Shown: positions 1 to 7,373 of the stretch, one piece after another | How the letters are laid out: every line of letters begins with the position of its first letter | Numbering within the stretch: position 1 is the stretch's first letter | NCBI GenBank assembly: GCA_036524155.1 | Contig: DATDCV010000017.1 | Location: forward strand, 1-15,913 | Source: DATDCV01 sp036524155 | GTDB taxonomy: Bacteria; Verrucomicrobiota; Verrucomicrobiia; Limisphaerales; UBA8199 | Length of the DNA stretch: 15,913 bases | Direction: 5' to 3' | Translations under genes and position numbers: made by a program | Notes under the pieces: model-generated | The model's database searches: none | What the model saw: only the letters and a program-made list of their open reading frames with translations | Told to the model about the DNA's origin: nothing

Positions 1-1119
1 ACCCGCACGCTGAACTCCAACCGCGCCTACGACATCGCGGATGAATTTCGGGCGCGCGGCGTGCCGGTGATCATGGGCGGCCCCCACACGTTTTTTCACG
101 CCGAGGAGGCCGCCGCACACTGCGACGCGGTGGGGATCGGCGAGGCCGAGGCGATCTGGGGGCAGATGTTGGCGGACGCGGGGCGCGGGGGCCTGCAAAA
201 ATACTATCGGGCTGATCTGCTGCCCACCCTGGCGGGCCTGCCCATGCCGCGGTACGATCTGCTCGATCTGCGGCGCTATGGACCGTTCAAGACATTTGTC
301 GTGGTTTCCTCCCGCGGCTGCCCCTTTCGTTGTGATTTCTGCTCGGAACGGCTGTTGCTGGGGGAAAACTACCGGCACCGGCCGGTGGCGGAGGTGGTCG
401 CCGAGATTAGGCACATCCGGGCGCGCAGCGTGCTTTTCGGCGACAGCAATTTCGCCGGCCAGCGGAGCCAGGCGATGGAGCTGATGGAGGCGATGATACC
501 GCTCAAGGTGCGTTGGTCGGCGCTGTGGTCCGCCTACCTGTGCAACGACGAGGCGTTTCTGGACCTGGCGCAGCGGAGCGGCTTGCTGCACGTGAACATC
601 GGCCTGGAAAGCATTTGCCCTGAGACGCTCGAAGCCATGAACAAGCGCTTTAACAAGACCAGCAAGTACGGCGAGATGCTGGCCCATCTACGGCGGCGAG
701 GCATTAGCTACTCCCTCAACTTCATTTTCGGCTGGGACGGTGAAAACGAAAACGCCTTCGAGTCCACGCTTCGGTTTCTCCTCGAGCACAAAGTCCCGGT
801 GGCCTATTTCAACATCCTCACCCCGGTGAAAGGGACTCCGCTCTTTGATCGCTTGCGACACGAAGGCCGGATTCTGAACGAGCATGAGATCGATCGCTGG
901 CCGGGCCAGTTTTGCCATATCCGGCCGCGGTACGGCACGCCGGCGGCATTGGAGCGAAGCGTGCAGGGGATGTACCGGGACTTCTACAGTTTGCCCTCCA
1001 TTGTCTCCCGGCTGCCCATGCCACTCAGCAAAGCGAGCCTGGCCTCGTGGGTGATCAACCTCTCGCAGCGCCGCATGGCGCAGGCGGCCGACACCGGCAA
1101 TAACTTCGATGCGTACTGA
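1..1119 (+). CDS. B12-binding-domain radical SAM protein, 5' end outside window
   Basis: The frame is open from base 1, so the N-terminus lies upstream; 372 residues are visible. The first ~50 visible residues look like the end of a cobalamin-binding Rossmann fold (VPVIMGGPHTFF, then VGIGEAE). The 4Fe-4S motif CxxxCxxC follows in SSRGCPFRCDFC (visible residues 107, 111, 114). Further rSAM-barrel segments are FGDSNFAG, NIGLES, NFIFGWDGE and TPVKGTPLFDRL. The C-terminal MYRDFYSLPSI resembles the tail seen in many B12-radical SAM 'Fe-S oxidoreductases'. Such enzymes cleave S-adenosylmethionine to start radical methylation, cyclisation or rearrangement; the substrate here is unknown. The gene ends 482 nt before the ACP operon, on the same strand, and may belong to the same pathway but to another transcript. 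Family assignment is firm, function is not. Confidence 0.9.
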   Translation, partial: TRTLNSNRAYDIADEFRARGVPVIMGGPHTFFHAEEAAAHCDAVGIGEAEAIWGQMLADAGRGGLQKYYRADLLPTLAGLPMPRYDLLDLRRYGPFKTFVVVSSRGCPFRCDFCSERLLLGENYRHRPVAEVVAEIRHIRARSVLFGDSNFAGQRSQAMELMEAMIPLKVRWSALWSAYLCNDEAFLDLAQRSGLLHVNIGLESICPETLEAMNKRFNKTSKYGEMLAHLRRRGISYSLNFIFGWDGENENAFESTLRFLLEHKVPVAYFNILTPVKGTPLFDRLRHEGRILNEHEIDRWPGQFCHIRPRYGTPAALERSVQGMYRDFYSLPSIVSRLPMPLSKASLASWVINLSQRRMAQAADTGNNFDAY

Positions 1120-1191
1120 CGCCGCGGTGGAACGCGTCGCTACGACCCTGCCGTGAGAACCGCCACAATGGGAGTTGCCAGGACCATACCC

Positions 1192-1291
1192 CCTCGGTCT
1201 TGGGTCGGAGCGCCGAGTTGCACTCGGCTTACGATTGGCGGTCGGTTCGCTTAAGCCGATTAGAAATCGGCGCTCCGACCCAAGACGGAGG
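1192..1291. repeat. 100-nt imperfect palindrome, REP/MITE-like
   Basis: The outer arms 1192-1216 and 1267-1291 are inverted copies of each other, matching at 24 of 25 positions (core gtcttgggtcggagcgccga on the left). Part of the interior also pairs: ctcggctta near 1223-1231 against taagccgat at 1252-1260. The unit could form one long cruciform or RNA hairpin. It sits between the upstream radical SAM gene and the ACP operon. There is no T-run after the right arm, so it is not a classical terminator. A dispersed repeat is my inference, because only one copy is in the window. Confidence 0.75.
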
Positions 1292-1318
1292 CGATACCCG
1301 GGACCGCCGCTTTCGAGC

Positions 1319-1348
1319 TTGACGCTGGAGACTGGTTTTTCCTACACT
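1319..1348 (+). promoter_or_regulatory. Candidate sigma-70-type promoter for the ACP operon
   Basis: TTGACG (1319-1324) and TACACT (1343-1348) are separated by 18 nt and resemble -35 and -10 boxes. This lies just after the palindrome and is the best promoter-like pair I see before the ACP gene. The leader to the ACP start would be about 250 nt. Consensus match only. Confidence 0.35.
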
Positions 1349-1472
1349 GAAATCCAGCGGTCGCCCGACACAATCTTCCGAAGCGGGTCCGGTGAAAATC
1401 CGGCTTGCTGGGAATACCGGTTCCCTGGTGGCGGTTCCACGAGGGTGGAGGATGTGGCGGGTTTTTCCGGAT

Positions 1473-1589
1473 ATGAGAACGGCTGTCATCGCGTGGGCTC
1501 CCATCGTCTGGCTCCTAATCGGGTGCGAAATGAGTCGGTTCGACAACGAGATCAGGGCGGCCAGTTCGACCAGCGGGGCCATGGTCTGA
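1473..1589 (+). CDS. Possible small lipoprotein (38 aa), doubtful
   Basis: This short open frame encodes a protein with an Arg after the start, a hydrophobic stretch (AVIAWAPIVWLL) and a lipobox-like LIGC at residues 15-18, followed by a short polar tail. That is the layout of a tiny lipoprotein with signal peptidase II cleavage before Cys18. It ends 12 nt before the ACP start and lies downstream of the candidate promoter. The frame is open further upstream, with in-frame starts at 1392 (GTG) and 1452 (ATG). No good ribosome binding site is seen for any of them. I recognise no homologue, and a chance frame is quite possible. Confidence 0.2.
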   Translation: MRTAVIAWAPIVWLLIGCEMSRFDNEIRAASSTSGAMV

Positions 1590-1601
1590 CCGAAACTCTT
1601 C

Positions 1602-1913
1602 ATGCCTTCGCTGCCTGGCTCCACGATAGGTTCCCGGACTGACTCGCAGGTCATCGCCGAGCAGTTGTGCCAGTTCGCGCGCGCCAACCTTGTGGCGGAC
1701 GGCGCGGACTTCGACGAGCACAGCTCGCTGGCGGCCGTGGGGATAGATTCTTTCCTGCTCGTCGAGTTGTTGTTGTTTGCCGAACGGGTGTTCGGGGTCA
1801 CGGTACCGGAGTCGCACCTGACGCGCGAACATCTGGCTTCGTTGTCCGCGCTGGCGCGTTGCATCGCCCAATTGGCGGGCGGCAGCCCACCGCCGCCGGA
1901 AGCGGCCGGCTAA
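1602..1913 (+). CDS. Acyl/peptidyl carrier protein
   Basis: This 103-aa protein has the carrier-protein core. The prosthetic-group site is VGIDSF, with Ser50 the likely phosphopantetheine attachment point (canonical GxDSL, here Phe after Ser). The following helix LVELLLFAERVFGVTVPES and the later helix LASLSALARCI fit the four-helix carrier fold. It would hold the pathway intermediate as a thioester in the cytoplasm. It opens the operon and lies 9 nt before the condensation-fold gene. The N-terminal ~14 residues and the Pro-rich C-terminus (GGSPPPPEAAG) lie outside the fold. The ATG at 1602 lacks a clear Shine-Dalgarno site, but carrier helix I needs a start at or near it. Whether the load is a fatty acyl, polyketide or amino acyl group cannot be read from the sequence. 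Confidence 0.9.
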   Translation: MPSLPGSTIGSRTDSQVIAEQLCQFARANLVADGADFDEHSSLAAVGIDSFLLVELLLFAERVFGVTVPESHLTREHLASLSALARCIAQLAGGSPPPPEAAG

Positions 1914-1922
1914 CCTGGACCG

Positions 1923-3269
1923 ATGATCCCTCTGCCACGTCATTTGCACCTGACCGGCGGAGATTACTTTATTCACGCCATGGATCGCCGGATGCGGCGG
2001 GCGGGCATGGGGGGCAACGTATGCCGTATTGCGATCCGGCTGGAAGGGGAGCTGGACATTGAACCGCTGCGCCAGCGGGTGGCGGCCTCACCGGTGTTCG
2101 ATTGGCTGGGCCGGGTGCGGATGACTCGCCCCCTGCCCGTGCTCGCTCCGCGTTGGCGCGCCTCCGCGCAGCCCGTTGAACTTTTTCACGAGCACCAGGG
2201 GAATGGCGCCACCGGCGAAATCCCTGGCAGTCTGCCGCCCGCGCTGTTCAAGCGTCCGTTGCTCGCCAGCCAGGGCCCGGCGCTGGCGTTGGACCTGATC
2301 CGCCACGCCGACTCCACCGCGCACCTGGTCTTCTCCTGGAACCACGCGCTGTTGGACGTCCACGGGGCCGAGTTGTTGCTGCGCCACCTGTGCCGGAACG
2401 ATCGATCGGCGACCAGGCTGGACGAGCGTGAGCTGGTGGATCACGATCAAACCAATTTCAACCTGCTGCGCCGGTGGCGCAATTTTCCACGGACGGTCAT
2501 GACGGCGCGCGGATCGCTGGCGCTGATCGATAAGACCTGTGGGGAGCCGCTGTTGTCGCTGCTGCCTTCGTTACGGCAGCTCAGGCAGTGTCATATCCAT
2601 TTTCGTGTTTGTTCCTTCAACGAGGAAGAGACCGCCCGGATTGACCGGGAGGGCGAGCGTCTCAACGCGGGCTTCCGGCGCAGCCTCTTTTACCTGGCGG
2701 CTTCGCTCAAGGCCCTGCATGGCGTGGTCTTGCGGCGCGGCGGCGCGGCGGGGGCTTACCTCGTGCCGGTGCCCCATGACATGCGCCGGCGCGGCGGCAG
2801 CGGCCCGATCTTCTCGAACCAGCTCTCTTTCTTGTTTTATCGTATCGAGCCGCACCTGGCGGCGAGCTTGAGCGATACCATCAGCGAGCTGTCACAACAA
2901 ATGAGGGACCAGGTCCGCAACCGGACGCCGGAGTCTTTCCGGGCGGCGATGGAGATGTTCAAAATGATGCCGCTGGATTTTTACAACCACCGGCTCGACC
3001 GGCCAACGCGCGGCAAGTTCGCCAGCTTCTTCTTCACCGACGCGGGCGAAACCTGCGCCGGGATGCATGAGATATACGGGGCGCGGGTGACTGCGGTAAC
3101 GCACCTGGCGCCGGCTCTGCGGCCTCCCGGGCTGACCGTCGTGTTTTCGCGCTTCCGCCGGGAACTCAGCGCCGTGCTGTCCTGGGTGGACGACTGCCTG
3201 GGAACCGAAGAGGTGAAGGTCCTCGAGGGCGGACTGCGCGCGGCCTTGCTGGGAGAGGAAAAGTCGTGA
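1923..3269 (+). CDS. Stand-alone condensation-domain-fold acyltransferase
   Basis: This 448-aa protein has the layout of the CoA-dependent acyltransferase/condensation superfamily (NRPS C domains, WS/DGAT, papA-type transferases). An N-terminal chloramphenicol-acetyltransferase-like half (LTGGDYFIHAMDR, then IAIRLEGELDIEPLRQRV) leads to an active-site segment WNHALLDVHG, where His141 and Asp145 give HxxxD. The usual HHxxxDG is changed to NHxxxDV. The second half includes PVPHDMRRR and FSNQLSFLFYRI, a pattern typical of the latch region in such transferases. It probably moves a carrier-bound acyl group onto an amine or alcohol, or forms the final amide or ester. It sits between the ACP and a radical SAM gene and overlaps the latter by 4 nt. 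The fold call is good; donor and acceptor are unknown. Confidence 0.75.
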   Translation: MIPLPRHLHLTGGDYFIHAMDRRMRRAGMGGNVCRIAIRLEGELDIEPLRQRVAASPVFDWLGRVRMTRPLPVLAPRWRASAQPVELFHEHQGNGATGEIPGSLPPALFKRPLLASQGPALALDLIRHADSTAHLVFSWNHALLDVHGAELLLRHLCRNDRSATRLDERELVDHDQTNFNLLRRWRNFPRTVMTARGSLALIDKTCGEPLLSLLPSLRQLRQCHIHFRVCSFNEEETARIDREGERLNAGFRRSLFYLAASLKALHGVVLRRGGAAGAYLVPVPHDMRRRGGSGPIFSNQLSFLFYRIEPHLAASLSDTISELSQQMRDQVRNRTPESFRAAMEMFKMMPLDFYNHRLDRPTRGKFASFFFTDAGETCAGMHEIYGARVTAVTHLAPALRPPGLTVVFSRFRRELSAVLSWVDDCLGTEEVKVLEGGLRAALLGEEKS

Positions 3270-4669
3270 GGCTGTTGCTGGTCGCCACCAACCGCGAGCC
3301 CTCGCCCTTTCCGGTCGCGCCGCTCGGGGCGTTGTGTGTCGCTGCGGCTGCACGCGGGGCCGGGCACGAGGTGCGGTTCCTGGATTTGGGTCTGAAATCC
3401 TCCCCGCGGCGGGCGTTGGAAGAGGCGCTGGCGGCCGGTGATCCGCAAGCGGTGGCTTTCAGCATACGCAACCTCGACAACTGCTTCGTCCTGGCGCCCC
3501 GTTCGTATTTTGGCGAAGTCCGCGAACTGGTCGAAATGGCGCGGCGCACGTTTCAGGGTCCTTTGATTCTGGGCGGCAGCGGCTTCTCAGTCGCCCCGCA
3601 CGGCTGGATGCAGCGGTTGCCAGCCGACTACGGGGTGGTAGGCGAGGGCGAACGCGTATTTGTCGAATTGCTGGCGGGCCTCGAGTCCGGCCGGCCGGTC
3701 GAAGGGTTGCGGGGTGTCGTGACCCGGACGGCGGACGCGCTGTCCACGGATAGCGAGCCGACGGAACCCGTGCGGCACCTGGGTGAACTGGCACCTCCGG
3801 CTCACGAGCTGTGCGGCTACCCAAAATACCTCCGCCGCGGCGGAGCCGTGAGCCTGCAAACGAAACGCGGCTGCCCTTTTAGCTGCGCCTACTGTGTCTA
3901 TCCGCGGCTCGAAGGCACGCGCTATCGCCTGCGTCCGCCGGAGGCCGTCGCGGACGAGGTGGAGGCCGTGATCCGGCATTCCCGGTCCCGGCATTTCTTC
4001 TTCGTCGATAGCGTCTTCAACGACCCGCGCGAGCAGGCGCTCGAGGTCTGTCGCGAGTTGACTCGCCGCCGGGTGCCGATGCGATGGATGGCGTTCTGCA
4101 ATCCGGTGGGGTTTGATTCCGAGCTGGCGCACGCTATGGCGCAAGCCGGATGCGAAGGGCTCGAATTCGGGATGGACGCGGCGACACCCAAAATGCTCGC
4201 CGCGATGCGCAAGCCGTTCCGGCAAGAGGAAATTCGGGTGGCGATGCGGGCGGCGCGGGAGGCCGGCCTGCCGTTTGCGGTGCACCTGTTGTTTGGCGGT
4301 CCCGGCGAGACCTGGCCGGACGTCGAGGAAGCCCAACACTTTTTGAATGATTGCGCGCCCGCGAACAGCATCTTTGCTTCGTTCGGAATCCGCATTTACG
4401 AACGGACGGCGATGGAGGAAATCGCGGTGCGCGAGGGTCTGCTCACCCCGAAGCACGACCTGTTCGAGCCGGCCTATTACATCTCACCGGCGCTGGTCGA
4501 GCGCGCCGAAGAGAACCTCGACCGCATCGCCCGGCGGAGGCCGGAATGGACTTCGCCGATGGATTGGCGCCGGCCCCTGATGCGCTATATCCAAAAAACT
4601 ATTAACTTTCTTGGAGTGCGCCCCCAATGGAAAGATATCCGAGGCTACGGGCTGCACATGCGCAAATGA
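3266..4669 (+). CDS. Radical SAM protein with N-terminal B12-binding-like domain
   Basis: The 467-aa protein starts at GTG 3266, which overlaps the previous stop as GTGA, with a GGGAGAGG ribosome site just upstream. Residues ~1-145 form a cobalamin-binding-type fold (MRLLLVATN, EVRFLDLGL, LILGGSGFSV, YGVVGEGE). The expected DxHxxG is DLGLKS, so the axial His is absent. Residues ~195-400 are the radical SAM barrel: the cluster motif is KRGCPFSCAYC (Cys203, 207, 210), followed by FVDSVFND, GLEFGMDAAT and HLLFGGPGETW. It likely performs a SAM-dependent radical modification of the ACP-bound intermediate, such as methylation, cyclisation or C-C bond formation. Which reaction cannot be told. It is translationally coupled at both ends. 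Confidence 0.9.
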   Translation: MRLLLVATNREPSPFPVAPLGALCVAAAARGAGHEVRFLDLGLKSSPRRALEEALAAGDPQAVAFSIRNLDNCFVLAPRSYFGEVRELVEMARRTFQGPLILGGSGFSVAPHGWMQRLPADYGVVGEGERVFVELLAGLESGRPVEGLRGVVTRTADALSTDSEPTEPVRHLGELAPPAHELCGYPKYLRRGGAVSLQTKRGCPFSCAYCVYPRLEGTRYRLRPPEAVADEVEAVIRHSRSRHFFFVDSVFNDPREQALEVCRELTRRRVPMRWMAFCNPVGFDSELAHAMAQAGCEGLEFGMDAATPKMLAAMRKPFRQEEIRVAMRAAREAGLPFAVHLLFGGPGETWPDVEEAQHFLNDCAPANSIFASFGIRIYERTAMEEIAVREGLLTPKHDLFEPAYYISPALVERAEENLDRIARRRPEWTSPMDWRRPLMRYIQKTINFLGVRPQWKDIRGYGLHMRK

Positions 4670-5922
4670 ACACCCTGGATTGCGATGTCCTGGTTATTGG
4701 CGGCGGACCCGCGGGCGTGGCGGCGGCGGTTGCGGCCGGCCGCGCCGGCGCGCGCGTGGTGCTGCTCGAACGCTACGGATTTTTGGGCGGGCTGGCCACG
4801 GCAGGATCGATCGGGGCCGTGTGCGGGTTGTACCTGCGAGACACAGCGGGAACCCGGCCGGAGTTGGTGGCGGAGGGTTGGCTGCGGGAATTCTCGGAAC
4901 GGCTGGCGGTCGTCTCCAACACCACGCCGACGCGGCTCGAGAATGGCCTGTGGGTGCTCCCGTTTGTGCCGCCGGCCTTCGAGCGGATGGCGGACGCCGC
5001 GGTAAGGGAATGCGGGCGGATCACGTTGCTCGTGCACGCAACTTTCTCCTTTGCGTGTGCCGAGGATTCGCGCCTCAGCGAGGTTCGCGCCCTGGTGTGG
5101 AACGACCTGGTCACGATCCATCCCGTGTGCGTCGTTGATTGCACCGGCGAAGCCACCGCCGCGGCGCTCGCGGGGGGCGCCGTCGCCGAAGGCCACGCGG
5201 ACCAGGCGTCGGCGCTGGTGTTTGTGATGGAAAACGTGGCTCCCGGATTCGCCCAGCCCGGGATGCTGGACTTGCTGCGGGCATTGCGCCGGGGGGTGGA
5301 TGAGGGGGAGCTGTCCGCCGGGAGCGAACGGCTGGCATTGGTGCCCGGCGCCTGGGGCCGCGGCCGGCAGGCGTTCAAGCTCAACCTCCTCCCCGCCGGG
5401 TCCGGTCTGCCCGGCTGGCGGCGGGTCACGGCGGGCGAACGCGAAGCGCGGGCGCTGGTAGACGAAGTCCAGCGGTTTCTCATCGCGAATGTCGCCGCTT
5501 TTCGTCGCGCGCGGTTTTCTTACGCGGCGCCACAGCTCGGGGTGCGGACGAGCCGGTGCATTCGCGGGGTCGCGACCCTGACCGACGAGGCGGTGCTCGC
5601 CTGCCGGAAAGCCGACGACGGCATCGCCCGCGGATGCTGGCCGATGGAACGCTGGGGGGCCGGGCCGCAGACGGTGATGACCTACTTCGCGGAGCGCGAT
5701 TATTTTGAAATCCCCATCGGCTGTCTGCGGCCGGCCGGGCTCAGCAATGTCCTGGCCGCCGGCCGTTGCCTGTCCGCCATGCCCGGGGCGCTGGCCTCGG
5801 CGCGGGTCATCGGTACTTGCCTCGCGACGGGCTGGGCGGCCGGCGCCGCCGCCGCCTGCCAGGCGGACGGGAAATCCGACGACGTGGCGGTGGCGGCGAT
5901 TCGCGCGGCGATGAATAGCTGA
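4666..5922 (+). CDS. FAD-dependent oxidoreductase, FAD_oxidored-like
   Basis: I place the start at ATG 4666, which forms an ATGA overlap with the previous stop and lies just before the flavin fold; an in-frame ATG at 4627 would add 13 residues. The 418-aa product has the dinucleotide motif VLVIGGGPAG (Gly12-Gly17) with Glu35 in LLERYGFLGG at the end of strand 2 for the FAD ribose. The family segments VVDCTGEATAAALAG (Asp158) and, near residues 370-402, GRCLSAMPGALASAR followed by TGWAAGAAAA complete the FAD site. These match the family often labelled FAD-dependent oxidoreductase (PF12831 type). Its role is probably dehydrogenation, desaturation or hydroxyl oxidation of a pathway intermediate. 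There is no signal peptide, so it should be cytoplasmic. Confidence 0.85.
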   Translation: MNTLDCDVLVIGGGPAGVAAAVAAGRAGARVVLLERYGFLGGLATAGSIGAVCGLYLRDTAGTRPELVAEGWLREFSERLAVVSNTTPTRLENGLWVLPFVPPAFERMADAAVRECGRITLLVHATFSFACAEDSRLSEVRALVWNDLVTIHPVCVVDCTGEATAAALAGGAVAEGHADQASALVFVMENVAPGFAQPGMLDLLRALRRGVDEGELSAGSERLALVPGAWGRGRQAFKLNLLPAGSGLPGWRRVTAGEREARALVDEVQRFLIANVAAFRRARFSYAAPQLGVRTSRCIRGVATLTDEAVLACRKADDGIARGCWPMERWGAGPQTVMTYFAERDYFEIPIGCLRPAGLSNVLAAGRCLSAMPGALASARVIGTCLATGWAAGAAAACQADGKSDDVAVAAIRAAMNS

Positions 5923-5930
5923 CGCAAAGG

Positions 5931-7373
5931 ATGAACGTTTTTTCAACGCTCTCCGATTCCGCGCGGCGGTGGCCCAAACGGCCGGCGGTGATCGATGGTG
6001 CCGGCACGCTGGATTACCAGTCGCTTTGGCGCGAAGTCGAAGCGTTACGCGCGCAGCTCGACGGTCTGGGCCTGCGCGAAGGCCAGGGCGTCGGCGTGCT
6101 GGCGGCGAACGGCCGCGCGTTCATCATCTCGATGCTGGCGGTGTTGGGTTGCGGCGGCGTGATGATGCCGCTCTACCACCAGCTCAAACGGGGCGAGATT
6201 GAGCAGATGCTCGCGTGCGCACCGCTCGCCGGAATTGTCGCCGAGAGCAGCGACCTGCTCCCAGACGGAGCCGCGTCGCGGGAATTGCGGCTGCTCAACG
6301 GCACGCGGCTCTGTTTCAGCCGGATCGCCGGCGCGGCGCCGGGGGCGATGGTTCCATGGGTGCAAGACGCCGCATTCCTGCGCTTTACCTCGGGGACGAC
6401 GGGCGCCGCCAAAGGAGTGGTGGTGACCCACGAAGGCGCGTTGGAGCGCATTCGGGCGGCCAACGCCGGGCTGGCGCTGGGTTGCGAGGACAGGGTGCTT
6501 TGGATTTTGCCCATGGCCTACCATTTCATCGTTTCCGTCGTGCTCTACCTCGAGGTCGGCGCCGCCATCGTGGTCTGTCCGGATCACCTGGCCGAGACCG
6601 TGCTCGAAACGGCGGCGCGGCACGAAGCGACGTTCCTTTACGCGGCGCCGATGCACGTGCGCGCGCTGGCCGCCGACGCTTCCCGGCGCCGGTTGCCGGC
6701 GACGTGCCGCCGCGTGCTGTCGGTGTCCAGCCGGCTGCATCCCCAGGTAGCGAGAGATTTTCTCGCGCGCTACGGCGTGCCGGTGGCGCAGGGCTACGGC
6801 ATCATTGAAGTTGGCCTGCCGGTGCTGAATCTGGAGCAGGCAGCCGAGCGACCAGAGGCAATCGGACGGCCGCTACCCGGGTTTGCCGCCGCCATCCTGG
6901 ATGAGGCTCTAAAGCCGGTGGGCGACGGCCAGACGGGACAATTGGCGGTGCGCGGGCCGGGCATGTTTGCGGGTTACCTCAGCCCGCCGCTGGCTCGGGA
7001 GGCGGTGCTGAGCGATGGCTGGTTCCTGACGGGCGACCTGGCCCACCGCGACCGGGACGGACTGTTCACCATCGACGGCCGGAGCAAATCGGTGATCAAC
7101 GTCGCCGGCCACAAAGTCTTTCCCGAGGACGTCGCCGCGGTCCTGGATCAACACCCGGCCGTGTGGCGTTCGCGGGTGACGACGCGGCCGCACCCGCGGT
7201 TGGGGGAGATCGTGCATGCCGACGTGCAATTGCGTGAAGGCCGGTTGCCGGTCGGCACCGAAGATCTGCTGGCGTTCTGCCGGCGCCGCCTATCGGGCTA
7301 CAAGGTTCCGGCCTCCATCGCCCTGGTCGAGGAAATCGAACTGACTCCAAGCGGGAAGGTGCGTCACGGATGA
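5931..7373 (+). CDS. AMP-forming acyl/aryl acid ligase (ANL family)
   Basis: The 480-aa protein carries the adenylate-forming enzyme motifs in order: FTSGTTGAAKG (A3 P-loop, 152-162), YGIIE (A5, 289-293; the usual Thr is Ile), GWFLTGD (A7, 363-369), DGRSKSVINVAGHKVFPED (A8 hinge region, 382-400) and PSGK with Lys476 (A10) four residues before the end. It should activate a carboxylic acid with ATP as an acyl-AMP and pass it to the ACP at 1602 or to CoA. It is somewhat short and lacks a fused carrier domain, so it acts as a separate loading enzyme. The start ATG 5931 comes 8 nt after the previous stop, with AAAGG directly before it. The stop overlaps the next start as ATGA. The substrate is not recognisable. 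Confidence 0.9.
   Translation: MNVFSTLSDSARRWPKRPAVIDGAGTLDYQSLWREVEALRAQLDGLGLREGQGVGVLAANGRAFIISMLAVLGCGGVMMPLYHQLKRGEIEQMLACAPLAGIVAESSDLLPDGAASRELRLLNGTRLCFSRIAGAAPGAMVPWVQDAAFLRFTSGTTGAAKGVVVTHEGALERIRAANAGLALGCEDRVLWILPMAYHFIVSVVLYLEVGAAIVVCPDHLAETVLETAARHEATFLYAAPMHVRALAADASRRRLPATCRRVLSVSSRLHPQVARDFLARYGVPVAQGYGIIEVGLPVLNLEQAAERPEAIGRPLPGFAAAILDEALKPVGDGQTGQLAVRGPGMFAGYLSPPLAREAVLSDGWFLTGDLAHRDRDGLFTIDGRSKSVINVAGHKVFPEDVAAVLDQHPAVWRSRVTTRPHPRLGEIVHADVQLREGRLPVGTEDLLAFCRRRLSGYKVPASIALVEEIELTPSGKVRHG

Noticed and set aside
1229..1864. 211-codon - strand frame over the ACP and its leader
   Set aside because: It is antisense to the ACP core with its GIDSF motif and has no recognisable domain.
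4627..4665. Upstream ATG start for the FAD oxidoreductase (GGAG about 10 nt before it)
   Set aside because: The 13 extra residues precede the usual N-terminus, and ATG 4666 gives the ATGA coupling seen at other junctions.
4645..5946. Long open frame (433 codons) on the - strand
   Set aside because: It is antisense to the FAD oxidoreductase, rich in Arg, Pro, Gly and His, and without recognisable motifs: a shadow of high-GC coding sequence.
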